The notes beneath the pieces are model-generated. The model was not told the origin of the DNA. It saw only the letters and a program-made list of their open reading frames with translations, and ran no database searches. Shown here in pieces: positions 15,968-24,707 of a stretch of 64,000 bases of DNA (positions are counted from its first letter, which is position 1; the number at the start of each line of letters is the position of its first letter). Source of the DNA: Phycisphaerae bacterium (GTDB taxonomy: Bacteria; Planctomycetota; Phycisphaerae; UBA1845); contig JAJDEB010000017.1 in NCBI GenBank assembly GCA_029260015.1, forward strand, positions 26,283 to 90,282, in the 5' to 3' direction. Both the position numbers and the translations under genes were made by a program.

Positions 15968-17065
15968 ATGAGCGAAAACAAGACAATCGGTATCATCGTT
16001 GCGGCGGGTTGCGGAATTGCGTTGATCGCAATTGTAGGGGTTGTCCTGTCCAAAAATGCCACAGCCGCAGCCCGCGAGCAAGAAATCGCAGCCCTTGCGG
16101 CGAAACTAGGCGAGTCAGTATCCAATTCTGACGGCTACATTCGAGACCGGGACTTTGATCGAGCAGCATCGACGCTCCAGGCAATTGAAACAAGCATCGT
16201 CAACATCGGTGATTACTCACTTCGGGAACAATACGATCAGGCGATGAGCAGGGTTACCGTCGCAGAACGAGACCATACGGCGAAAGTCAATGACGGCTGG
16301 TCACTATTCGAGCGCAAGTTTATTTCACCCATCGAGAAACAGAAGATACTCACCGACAGGGAGCGGAGAAAGCAGGAAGAAACTCAACGAGCCGAACGTG
16401 AGCGGCAATTAGCGGATGAACGCAGGCAAAAGGAATTTGCCGAGTGGCAAAGACGTGAGGAGCAACGCAAGGCCGAGCAACTTCGACAACCTGCCCACGA
16501 ATACGAAGTTGTAGCGGACGAAAAGCAAGACACCCCGGGCAAAACGCAAGTCATGCTCAAGGTTGTTGTTCAAACAGCATTGGGAAGATCTAAGTTGCAA
16601 TCGCTCTTGAAGTCGCTGTTCGACAAAGCTCGGCAGCGGCGAGGTTTCAAGTTCAGTCAGCATCCCAATGCTGTTTACATCTATGCGTATGGCCCGAATG
16701 CAGAACCCAGCGGGGCAGTATGGATCGGCATGGCGAGCTATAATGAAAACAACGGGGACTCCAAGCCTGAGATTCGCATTTCGGATTCACGATTGGAAGC
16801 GGCGTTTGATAAAGCCTCAGTCAAGGCAGGGTTGACCGAAGCGCAACGCAAACAGGTTTTTTGGGAGTCCGTTTTGATTGAAGACCTGGCAATGGCGGTT
16901 TTGGAAGCGGCGCTGCTGGCTGGGAAAAGAGTCGAAGGGGCGGCAGAATCCGACCGCATCACGGCAAGCGGGGAGCGTGAACTCAGGCGCAAATTCGGTC
17001 TGACCGAAGAGGAACTTCAGAAAATCCAAATCGAGGGAATCACGAAGGGATGGCCGATGCCTTGA
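15968..17065 (+). CDS. Membrane-anchored coiled-coil protein, unknown
   Basis: A 365-aa protein with GGGAG upstream of ATG 15968. Residues 7-27 form one transmembrane helix (IGIIVAAGCGIALIAIVGVV). Residues about 120-180 are a long, very charged coiled coil rich in Arg, Glu and Gln. The C-terminal half (about 190-365) looks globular, with LKVVVQTALGRSKLQSLL and YIYAYGPNAEPSGAVWIGMASY; I do not recognise it. The gene is bracketed by the direct repeats formed by the prepilin remnant at 15669 and the intact prepilin 3' end at about 17226, so it may have arrived with, or been trapped by, a local duplication. Confidence 0.7.
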   Translation: MSENKTIGIIVAAGCGIALIAIVGVVLSKNATAAAREQEIAALAAKLGESVSNSDGYIRDRDFDRAASTLQAIETSIVNIGDYSLREQYDQAMSRVTVAERDHTAKVNDGWSLFERKFISPIEKQKILTDRERRKQEETQRAERERQLADERRQKEFAEWQRREEQRKAEQLRQPAHEYEVVADEKQDTPGKTQVMLKVVVQTALGRSKLQSLLKSLFDKARQRRGFKFSQHPNAVYIYAYGPNAEPSGAVWIGMASYNENNGDSKPEIRISDSRLEAAFDKASVKAGLTEAQRKQVFWESVLIEDLAMAVLEAALLAGKRVEGAAESDRITASGERELRRKFGLTEEELQKIQIEGITKGWPMP

Positions 17066-17218
17066 TCGCTGTCCTGCCAGGCGCTGTCGTGGTCGCTTGG
17101 CGCAACGATTCTCCCCTATGCTCGTGTTGGTACCAATGCGTCCCCCTGTACTATAGTTCAGGACAGCCACTGATTCGTGACGCATCGCCAACCCTTTCGA
17201 CGCCCTTGGGCAGCTTGA

Positions 17219-18097
17219 CTACCTGGTTGTTTGAATGGTCGGCGCGTCGAATGGTGAACTGCCGTAGGCGAAGTCTGCGTTGATTAGCAGTTGATCCATT
17301 GCATCGAAGATGGCTTGCAGATTGCCTTGGCCGGCTTGTTCGAAGACTTCGCGGCCTAGACCGAGCACGTTGTCGCGGTTGCGGTAGGTTGTGACCGAGG
17401 CATCCTTGAATAACACATTGCTAAACTCGCCTTTGTGATTGGTGTGGAATGAATCCTCATCAAGACCAAGGGCGTTGGTATCCATCGCAAGGGCTGTCAC
17501 CCGTACTTTCACACCATCGACGATGTGAAATCCCAATCGATCGAGGTTCCCCGTCGCAGCGTTTTCCGGCAGATGGTCGAGTTGGCGATATTGGTATGAC
17601 CCGAACCCATCGTCGGCGAAATCCGTGTTCGATTCACACGCCACTTCATTGGCACCAGTCATGGGAATCTTGGGGGATTCTTCGGTACGGTTGAAGCTGT
17701 CGTCCGATGGGCAGAAAAAAAGATTCAAATCGGGCACCGTCGTTTTGTACAGCATACCGAGTCCGGTGAATTGACACTGCGAGAACATCGACACGAAGCT
17801 GGCATTGTTTCCGAGCCAAAGTTGGTTGGTGGCTAGGTGATTGCCGCCGAGATCGATGGGAATAACCGGGTCGGGTCCGCGCGGAATCAGCCCCAGGTTG
17901 TCCTGAGCGTACAGTTGAATACCGGTTCCGATTTGATGCAGGTTGCTCTTGCAGACGACGAGCTTGCTTTGTGCGCGGGCGCGTTTTAGTGACGGCAACA
18001 GGATGCTGATTAATAAGGCGATGATCGACACGACGACGAGCAATTCGACGAGTGTGAAACCATCGCGGTTTACTTTCCTAAGGTTCGTCTCGCTCAT
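17219..18097 (-). CDS. Prepilin-like (type II pseudopilin) protein
   Basis: A 292-aa protein with a type III signal peptide: MSETNLRKVNRDG, cleavage before Phe, then [24 protein letters not shown] as the hydrophobic stem with Glu at position +5. PilD-type peptidases cleave and methylate such N-termini. The rest is a large extracytoplasmic domain of the type abundant in Planctomycetes, ending AFGYGSSPFDAPTIQ-like residues. AGGA lies upstream of the ATG. No minor pilin, secretin or assembly ATPase gene is adjacent on the same strand, but a PilT-type operon is divergently placed upstream. Confidence 0.85.
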   Translation of the reverse strand: MSETNLRKVNRDGFTLVELLVVVSIIALLISILLPSLKRARAQSKLVVCKSNLHQIGTGIQLYAQDNLGLIPRGPDPVIPIDLGGNHLATNQLWLGNNASFVSMFSQCQFTGLGMLYKTTVPDLNLFFCPSDDSFNRTEESPKIPMTGANEVACESNTDFADDGFGSYQYRQLDHLPENAATGNLDRLGFHIVDGVKVRVTALAMDTNALGLDEDSFHTNHKGEFSNVLFKDASVTTYRNRDNVLGLGREVFEQAGQGNLQAIFDAMDQLLINADFAYGSSPFDAPTIQTTR

Positions 18098-18482
18098 AGT
18101 GGATTCCTGAAAGATGGCGAATTCCTAAGTGTATGCGGAATAATCGTGGGCCCTTATTTAGACGAAGTTTATATTCACCTCATCGTATTGGCGATTGCAT
18201 ACAATCTTCCGTTCGCAAGCGGGGACGGCTAAAGGGTCTAAGCTGGGGGGAGTGACCAGGCAAGCCCCTGTTGTGTATAATGTTGTCCGCATCCGCTTCT
18301 AGGGACGATTCGGGTCGAATGATTTGCCGGTCAGATTAAGGCGTACTTGAACGGCGCTATCGAACCTCTAAAATGACTGGCATCTCGCGATCGGAACTTG
18401 CCGCGACATGGAACTTGCACGAGCGAGTTCGACCTACCCGCATCGACGTTTGAAAATGCTTTCTTAAATGGTTGGAGAGAAC
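18098..18482 (+). other. Divergent intergenic region between prepilin and PilT-type operon
   Basis: About 385 bases without a gene. It carries the start region of the minus-strand prepilin and a candidate promoter for the plus-strand operon at 18252-18281. A 299-aa open frame on the minus strand that begins inside the downstream gene is its antisense shadow. Confidence 0.5.
18252..18281 (+). promoter_or_regulatory. Candidate promoter for the PilT/GspE-like/CvpA operon
   Basis: GTGACC (4 of 6 matches to a -35 box) is followed after 18 nt by a perfect TATAAT at 18276-18281, about 200 nt before the GTG start at 18483. Confidence 0.4.
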
Positions 18483-19658
18483 GTGTCTGAAACCGAAGAA
18501 ATCAAGAACGAAATAGAAGCGGCTGACCTTGGCGGCGACGATTCCAGCGAACCCAAACCGGCAAAGGAAAAGAAGATCGACAAGCTGTTCCGCGCCATGG
18601 AAAAAATGGGTGCGTCGGACCTGCACTTCAAAGCCGATTCGCCAGCAAAGGTGCGCGTACGTGGCGGTCTCAAGTCGATGTCGACGGGTCCGATGAGCGA
18701 TGAGAAAATCCGTGGTCTGATTTTCGACATCATGAATGAAGATCAGCAGCGCAAGTTCCACGAAAACGGCGCGATGGACTTTGCGCATCAGGCGCTGGGT
18801 GGTTCGCGTTTTCGAATCAATGTGTTCTTGCAGCGCGGTTTGATGTCGATGGCTGCCCGCCGGATTTCGACCGAGATTCTCGACTACTCGCAGCTTCACC
18901 TTCCGCCCACATTGGAAAAGCTTGCCCAGCATCATCAGGGTTTGGTTCTGGTTTCCGGGATCACGGGTAGTGGTAAGAGTACAACCATCGCCGCGATGAT
19001 GGAACAGATCAACAAGACCCGTTCGTGCCACATCGTGACACTCGAAGATCCGATCGAGTTTCAATACAACGATAAGAAGTCGTTTATCAATCAACGTGAA
19101 GTCGGGATCGACGTCCTTGACTTCCATGCCGCGCTGAAATACTTGATGCGTCAGGATCCCGATGTGGTGTTGATCGGTGAGATGCGCGATCAGGAAACGT
19201 TTGCTGCGGCTCTTCATGCGGCTGAATCGGGCCACCTGGTGTTCGGAACGGTTCACGCCAACGGGACCGCCGGAACCATTACCCGCGTCTTGGAATTGTT
19301 CCCGGAAAACGCTCGGGCGCTGATTCGCAGTTCGCTGGTGTTCAATCTTCAGGGCATCGTCTGCCAGAAGCTGCTCAAGACGATTCGCCCAGATGTGCCT
19401 CGCGTCCCCTGTGTTGAGGTTTGCGTTGTCAATGCAACGATCCGAAAGTTGATCGCTGACGGTCGCGATTCGGATATCCTTGGCGTGGTCAAGAGTTCTT
19501 ATGGCGAAGGGATGCTCGACTTCAACGAGTCGTTAAGACAGTTGGTTGAGGAAGAATACATCAGCCAGGAAATCGCCTACGCCGCCGCCCCCAACGCCGA
19601 GGAACTCAAAATGAAGCTCAAGGGAATCAATATCGCTGGTAGTGGCATCATCGGTTAG
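18483..19658 (+). CDS. PilT/PilU-type retraction ATPase
   Basis: A 391-aa hexameric secretion/twitching ATPase. All active-site elements are present: DLHFKADSPAKVRVRG in the N-domain, Walker A SGITGSGKSTT, Asp box TLEDPIEF, Walker B DPDVVLIGEMRDQET and His box GHLVFGTVHANGT. The GTG at 18483 is preferred because GGAGAG stands just upstream and gives MSETEEIKNE; an ATG at 18468 would add five residues and overlaps that site. The acidic N-terminal extension and the C-terminus resemble PilU-like or orphan PilT paralogues. PilT-type proteins power pilus retraction; here the operon partners are a pseudo-ATPase and a CvpA-like protein rather than pilus genes. Confidence 0.88.
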   Translation: MSETEEIKNEIEAADLGGDDSSEPKPAKEKKIDKLFRAMEKMGASDLHFKADSPAKVRVRGGLKSMSTGPMSDEKIRGLIFDIMNEDQQRKFHENGAMDFAHQALGGSRFRINVFLQRGLMSMAARRISTEILDYSQLHLPPTLEKLAQHHQGLVLVSGITGSGKSTTIAAMMEQINKTRSCHIVTLEDPIEFQYNDKKSFINQREVGIDVLDFHAALKYLMRQDPDVVLIGEMRDQETFAAALHAAESGHLVFGTVHANGTAGTITRVLELFPENARALIRSSLVFNLQGIVCQKLLKTIRPDVPRVPCVEVCVVNATIRKLIADGRDSDILGVVKSSYGEGMLDFNESLRQLVEEEYISQEIAYAAAPNAEELKMKLKGINIAGSGIIG

Positions 19659-19755
19659 ATGCGGTTAATCTTCGGCGTCTATATAGTTGAATTCGCGTAG
19701 GGCTGGCGTCGGTGCGAACGCCGGGCCGTTTCCTTCCCACCCTAAATCAGGTGCC

Positions 19756-21444
19756 ATGCATTCAATGCCTCTTGAACCTACGTCAGCAGTAATCACGTTG
19801 GCGGCGATCAGCCCCTACTTCAGCATCCATAAAATCGTGGTTTTCCTATTGGTGTTTGTCGCGTGGGCATTTGCCGCGCAATGGGTCGATCGTGATGCCG
19901 ATCGCGTCAAGACCAAACGGGAGATGTGGAACAGCGTCGTGCTTGCCGGCGGATTGGGCGGTGTGGTCATCATGCTCGTCGCGCCATGGAAGCTCAGCGC
20001 CTATTGGTTGGGACTGGCGTTCTGGATTATCTTAGCCGCCGGCACTCTCGTTGCGTATGTCGTTCACCGCAACGGCCGGGTTTCCTCCAATGTTCAAGTG
20101 ATGACCACCGGTCACTTCAAGCGAGTTATCGCAAGCCTGAAGGGTGACAAAGACAAAAAAGCGGACAAGGGCATTCGTGTCAAGCTGGTTGGTGCAGGGA
20201 AGAAGCCGATAGAAAAACCGGCTGACCCAGTCGAAGCCGACGAGTTCGATGCCACACAGGATTTACTTTTTGACATTTTGTGGAAACGTGCAACCGACGC
20301 CGACATTGTCATCGGTAATGAAGAAGAAGTGCGTGTGATCTACAAGATCGACGGCGTCGTGTTCGAGCAGGAAGGTGTGCTCACGCGAGAGACAGCCGAT
20401 CAGGCGATGGCGTTTCTCAAACGGGCCTGCGGGTTGAATGCCGATGAAAAACGCCGACCTCAATCCGGATCGATTTCGGCGGGCTTGCTGGGAGGGGGGC
20501 AGAAGCCGAGCGGTCTCGAAGTCAGAACGTCAGGGTCGATCAAGGGTGAACGCCTGCGTTTGAAGCTGAGTCGAACCGGGACGCTGCTCAAACCCGAAGA
20601 ACTGGGATTCGACGACAAGCGTCTGGAAAAATTCAAAGAAATACTCGCGCTCGATTCAGGCTTGGTCATTTTTGCCGGGCCCGCAGAAGCCGGTATTTCC
20701 ACAACGCAGTACGCCACACTCCGATCGCACGACGCTTATCTGCAAAACATCTATTCGCTCGAAACCAACGCGATGATGAAGCTGGACAACATCACGCAGC
20801 AGGCCCACAAGGGTGCGTCGGACGATGTCAGCTATGCCCGATCGCTGCAAACGGTGCTTCGCCGTGAACCGGACATCGTCATGGTCGATCAGTGCGAGGA
20901 CCGCGAGACTGCCCAAATTGCGGCGCGGGCGGCCAGCGATAAGAAAATCTACATGACCATGCGGGCGTCCAGCACGTTTGATGCCATCGCTCGTTTGATC
21001 GCGCTGGTTGAAGATCCCAAGGTTGTTGCCAAAGTGTTGGTCGCAGTCGTTGGTCAACGGCTCCTCCGCGTGCTTTGCAATGCTTGTCGTGAGGCCTATC
21101 AGCCAGACGAGCAACTCCTACGCAAAGCCAATCTGCCAGTCGATAAGATCGAACACTTCTATCGCCCGCCGAGTCAACCGATCCTCGATAAGAAGGGGCG
21201 GGAAATTATCTGCCAGACGTGTCAGAACAGTCGCTACGTTGGCCGGACCGGTGTGTTTGAATTGTTGGTCATCAGCGATGCCCTCCGCAAACTGATCGCC
21301 AATGGTGCGTCGGCTAAGGATATCAAGTCCCAAGCCCGAACCGAGAAAATGCGTTACTTACAGGAAGAGGGCTTGCTGAAGGTGATCGCCGGTCAAACCA
21401 GCATGGCCGAAGTGATGCGCGGTTTGCGCGTGGATAGTAAGTAA
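19756..21444 (+). CDS. Membrane-anchored GspE/PilB-like protein with degenerate ATPase motifs
   Basis: A 562-aa protein (ATG 19756; a TTG at 19687 is less likely) with three N-terminal hydrophobic segments (about residues 10-125), followed by a cytoplasmic type II/IV secretion ATPase fold. The fold is recognisable, but the catalytic residues are gone: Walker A reads GPAEAGISTTQ with Ile314 in place of the essential Lys; the Walker B region reads DIVMVDQCEDRET where the catalytic Glu is Gln; and the His box reads KKIYMTMRASS without His. The zinc-binding CxxC pairs (CNAC, CQTC) and YVGRTGVFELL remain. It should be a structural or nucleotide-sensing partner, perhaps of the active PilT-type ATPase encoded 97 nt upstream. 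Soluble GspE proteins lack such membrane anchors. Confidence 0.85.
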   Translation: MHSMPLEPTSAVITLAAISPYFSIHKIVVFLLVFVAWAFAAQWVDRDADRVKTKREMWNSVVLAGGLGGVVIMLVAPWKLSAYWLGLAFWIILAAGTLVAYVVHRNGRVSSNVQVMTTGHFKRVIASLKGDKDKKADKGIRVKLVGAGKKPIEKPADPVEADEFDATQDLLFDILWKRATDADIVIGNEEEVRVIYKIDGVVFEQEGVLTRETADQAMAFLKRACGLNADEKRRPQSGSISAGLLGGGQKPSGLEVRTSGSIKGERLRLKLSRTGTLLKPEELGFDDKRLEKFKEILALDSGLVIFAGPAEAGISTTQYATLRSHDAYLQNIYSLETNAMMKLDNITQQAHKGASDDVSYARSLQTVLRREPDIVMVDQCEDRETAQIAARAASDKKIYMTMRASSTFDAIARLIALVEDPKVVAKVLVAVVGQRLLRVLCNACREAYQPDEQLLRKANLPVDKIEHFYRPPSQPILDKKGREIICQTCQNSRYVGRTGVFELLVISDALRKLIANGASAKDIKSQARTEKMRYLQEEGLLKVIAGQTSMAEVMRGLRVDSK

Positions 21445-21514
21445 GGCGGGGCGTACAATCGTTTTCGCAATGTGTAGTTTTGTATAGCAGTACTGTTGGG
21501 CAGGAGGTTGTGTG

Positions 21515-23284
21515 ATGTTATTCTCGTTGATCTTGATCGGGTTTCTCGGGGCGGTCACCTACATGCAGGCCATCCAGGGTCTGACCAGCGCCGCAATCAC
21601 CTGCATTCTCGTTGTCATTTCGACAGTCGTTTCCTTCGGTACCTACGAAGCCATCGCCGAGTCGGTGTTTGCGGGATTTGCCCCTGAATACGCCCACGCC
21701 TTGGCGTTGGCTGCGATGTTCGCCGTACCGCTCATCATCATGCGGGTGTTGCTCGACATGTGGATTCCCCGGTCGAATCTATTACCGCAAATCATCGATC
21801 GGTTGGCTGGCGGTGTGTTCGGATTCTTCAGCGCGATTCTGACCACCGGTGTGATCGCCTGCGCGATTCAGATGGTCCCGTGGGGGCCCGCTGTTAGCCA
21901 GGAGGGTGAAGTGTCGGGCGGATTTTTCGGTTACCTGCCGTTTAATCCAACCAAGCCCAACGACGAACAATCGGCACTTTGGCTGAACCCCGATCAGTTC
22001 GCGGTGGCTTGCGTCAGCACATTGAGCGTTAACACCTTTAGCGACGCAGACAAGAACGACTCGTTTGGACGTCAGCACGCCGACATGATTAAGGATCTGG
22101 CGTGGGCGCACTCGCTTCCACTGGGCGTTTCGCGAAACATTGCCCCCGACGATGTCAAAGTGATCGACGTCGGACAACTCACGTATCTATTCGACATCGG
22201 CATCGATCAACGCAACGGTCCAGATTTTGCCAACCCGGTTGATCCGAAGGGCGGCAACATGTTCGTATACGTCTCGTTTGAAATCTCGGACAAACATAAA
22301 GACGTTGACGATAAGCAGCGGTACAACACCACATCTGTTCGCATCTTCGGCGAGTCGCGCGGCACCATGATGTCCATACCGGCCAAAGCGGTCATCGACC
22401 CGGACGATCCGAGCCGCTACCTCGTGCAGATGAAGAGGGGGAACCAAGAGCCCTACTTGATTGCCAGCGAGATGTTCATGGTTCCGTCAACGAACAAGAT
22501 CGAAGTCGCGTTTGAAGTGCCGGAAGATTTCGATCCGATCGAAGTCCGCTACAAGGTTGGCGGTATTGTGCCATTTACGAAGTCGCAGCGGGCTGTCCTC
22601 ACCGGAGAAGACCCGACCGCGATGCCTCAGGCGTCTGCCACTGGGCAGGAACAATCAACGCAAACAGCTTCGGCATCGAACAACTCGGATAGCCAGTCCG
22701 GTTCATCGGGCGGAGGACGTGTTTCGGGTGTAAAGTTTAAGTCGTCGCGATTCGGCGACGATCTGCCGATGACGTTTACTGCTTTTCAAGAATCGGATAC
22801 CGAGATTCAATCGGGCGTTCTTGCGCAAGGATTGATTACAGGTAAGATTGCCGATCAGGGTAGTGTCAAATCAAGTGGACCAGTCGAAGCGCTCAAAGTA
22901 CCGAGCGGAAAGTCGCTGCTTCAACTCAACGTCGAAAGCTTGAAAGCCGGCAGCACATTGGGGCGGGCGCTGAACTTCAGCGTGAAAACGCTCGAAAACT
23001 ACACGGTCGAAGATGACCAGGGCAATCAGATACTGGCGTGCGGAAAATACGCGATTGCCGATGTCGGTGGTGAAACGTTCTTTGAACTGACCTATTACCC
23101 CACGTTTGAATCAGGCGGTGGCCGGTTCAAAGGATTTTCAAAGATTAAGAGCCAGCACTTCAAGAAAGACTATCAACTGGTTTATCTTTTTCTCCTCGAC
23201 AGCGGGCGTCAAGCCGTCAAATTCTCAACTGGCGGAAACAAACGTACCATCGATCTGCGCGATCAGAACCTCGTCGCAAAATAA
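21515..23284 (+). CDS. CvpA-family membrane protein with large C-terminal domain
   Basis: A 589-aa protein. AGGAGG precedes ATG 21515 by 7 nt. The first 130 residues have four hydrophobic helices in the CvpA (colicin V production) arrangement, including PLIIMRVLLDMWIPRSN and DRLAGGVFGFFSAILTTGVIAC. The remaining 460 residues are soluble, with a Ser/Gln-rich linker near residues 370-400 and beta-rich segments on either side that I do not recognise. Typical CvpA proteins are about 160-200 aa, so the extension is unusual. It is 70 nt after the pseudo-ATPase gene in the same orientation, suggesting the three products form a membrane complex. Confidence 0.8.
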   Translation: MLFSLILIGFLGAVTYMQAIQGLTSAAITCILVVISTVVSFGTYEAIAESVFAGFAPEYAHALALAAMFAVPLIIMRVLLDMWIPRSNLLPQIIDRLAGGVFGFFSAILTTGVIACAIQMVPWGPAVSQEGEVSGGFFGYLPFNPTKPNDEQSALWLNPDQFAVACVSTLSVNTFSDADKNDSFGRQHADMIKDLAWAHSLPLGVSRNIAPDDVKVIDVGQLTYLFDIGIDQRNGPDFANPVDPKGGNMFVYVSFEISDKHKDVDDKQRYNTTSVRIFGESRGTMMSIPAKAVIDPDDPSRYLVQMKRGNQEPYLIASEMFMVPSTNKIEVAFEVPEDFDPIEVRYKVGGIVPFTKSQRAVLTGEDPTAMPQASATGQEQSTQTASASNNSDSQSGSSGGGRVSGVKFKSSRFGDDLPMTFTAFQESDTEIQSGVLAQGLITGKIADQGSVKSSGPVEALKVPSGKSLLQLNVESLKAGSTLGRALNFSVKTLENYTVEDDQGNQILACGKYAIADVGGETFFELTYYPTFESGGGRFKGFSKIKSQHFKKDYQLVYLFLLDSGRQAVKFSTGGNKRTIDLRDQNLVAK

Positions 23285-23330
23285 ACGCAGCCCGATTTGG
23301 TCCGAATGCGTTTGAGTTAGGCGTGCAGAG

Positions 23331-24626
23331 TTAGACGTACATCGCCTCAAACCGTTTGAAGAAGTCCGGAAACGTTTTGTTGACGCACGTTGGGTCTTCG
23401 ATGTCGATCCCTTCGCACCGCAGGCCAGCCAACGAAAAACTCATCGCCATTCGATGATCGTCGTATGTGCGAATGCTGGCTGGTTGAAGCGCTGCGGGCG
23501 GCGTGATTTCAATCGAATCCTCGGTGGTATAGACGTCGGCACCCAACTTCTTCAATTCATTCGACAGCGCCGAGAGTCGGTCGGTCTCTTTGACGCGCAG
23601 GCTGGCGACATTGCGAATGATCGTCGGGCCTTCTGCAAACAGGGCGACGACGGCCAGCGTTTGTGCGGTGTCCGGCATGTCGTTTAGATCGATGTCGATA
23701 CCGGTCAAACCATTTGGCGATTGCGGGGCGCGCACCGTTGTGGAATAGGCTTCGCGGGTCACTTGGCATCCCATTTGTTCGAGAATATTGGCGAAGGCAA
23801 CGTCGCCTTGAATGCTTTGTGTCCCCAGGTTTTTGACGGTGACTTGACCACCGGCGATTGCTGGTGCGGCTAAGAAATACGATGCGTTTGAGGCGTCCGG
23901 TTCGATTGCAAATTCTCGGGCGACGTAACGCTGGGGGGCTGGGACGACGAAGCGGATGGTCTTGTCGCTTTGTCGTGCGATCACCGCTGCTCCGAACGCA
24001 TCCATCGTCTTGGTGGTCATCGCAAGATACGGAGCGCTGATGGTTTCGTTGACTTCAAGGAAAATGTCGCCCGACGCGTATGGTGCGGCCATCAATAGGG
24101 CGCTGACGTATTGACTTGACGGTGGGGCGTCCAGCGTAATCTTGGCGGTACGCATGCCACCACCGCGCACGGTGACTGGTGGAAACCCTTCCTTATCTTC
24201 ATAACCGACCAAGGTGCCCGTTGCCCGAAGGGCATCGACGAGATTGGCGATGGGCCGCTGACGCATCCTGTCATTGCCGTCGAGCGTGTAATGGCCCTTG
24301 CCCAAAGCGCAAAGCGCCGTGCAGAATCGAATCGTCGTTCCGCTGTTGCCGCAGAACAGTTCGCCGTCAGTGGCAGGGATATTCCCACCGCAGCCGCTAA
24401 CCACAATGCGCTCGGCATCGATGTCGGATTCCACGCGAATGCCCAGTATTTGCAGACAGGCAATCATCAATTCGGTGTCGTCTGAAAAGAGCGCACCGGT
24501 CAGCGTCGAGGTGCCGTCTGCCAGGGCGGCGATGGTCAACGCCCGATTGGTCAGTGATTTTGAACCGGGAATCGAAACCGTTGCGTCGAGTGGTTGGGAC
24601 GCGGGTTGAATGCGTTTGGCTTTCAT
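23331..24626 (-). CDS. aroA: 3-phosphoshikimate 1-carboxyvinyltransferase (EPSP synthase)
   Basis: Sixth step of the shikimate pathway: transfers the enolpyruvyl group of PEP to shikimate-3-phosphate. The 431-aa sequence shows the full set of motifs: PGSKSLTNRAL near the N-terminus, GNSGTTIRF, DASNASYFLA, RVKETDRLSAL and DDHRMAMS. ATG 24626 is used; a GTG lies directly before it. The gene follows a flippase-like membrane protein gene by about 80 nt on the same strand and converges on the CvpA-like gene. Confidence 0.95.
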   Translation of the reverse strand: MKAKRIQPASQPLDATVSIPGSKSLTNRALTIAALADGTSTLTGALFSDDTELMIACLQILGIRVESDIDAERIVVSGCGGNIPATDGELFCGNSGTTIRFCTALCALGKGHYTLDGNDRMRQRPIANLVDALRATGTLVGYEDKEGFPPVTVRGGGMRTAKITLDAPPSSQYVSALLMAAPYASGDIFLEVNETISAPYLAMTTKTMDAFGAAVIARQSDKTIRFVVPAPQRYVAREFAIEPDASNASYFLAAPAIAGGQVTVKNLGTQSIQGDVAFANILEQMGCQVTREAYSTTVRAPQSPNGLTGIDIDLNDMPDTAQTLAVVALFAEGPTIIRNVASLRVKETDRLSALSNELKKLGADVYTTEDSIEITPPAALQPASIRTYDDHRMAMSFSLAGLRCEGIDIEDPTCVNKTFPDFFKRFEAMYV

Positions 24627-24707
24627 CACCCGACAATACTACGCGCAAAGGCCGCCTGCAATGGTGTGGAACGAATCGAACGAAAGTGCTTGATTGCGAA
24701 CGCGCGC

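Noticed and set aside
18357..19256. A 299-codon open frame on the minus strand
   Set aside because: It is antisense to the clear PilT-type ATPase, is rich in His/Arg/Phe as expected for a shadow frame, and has no domain.
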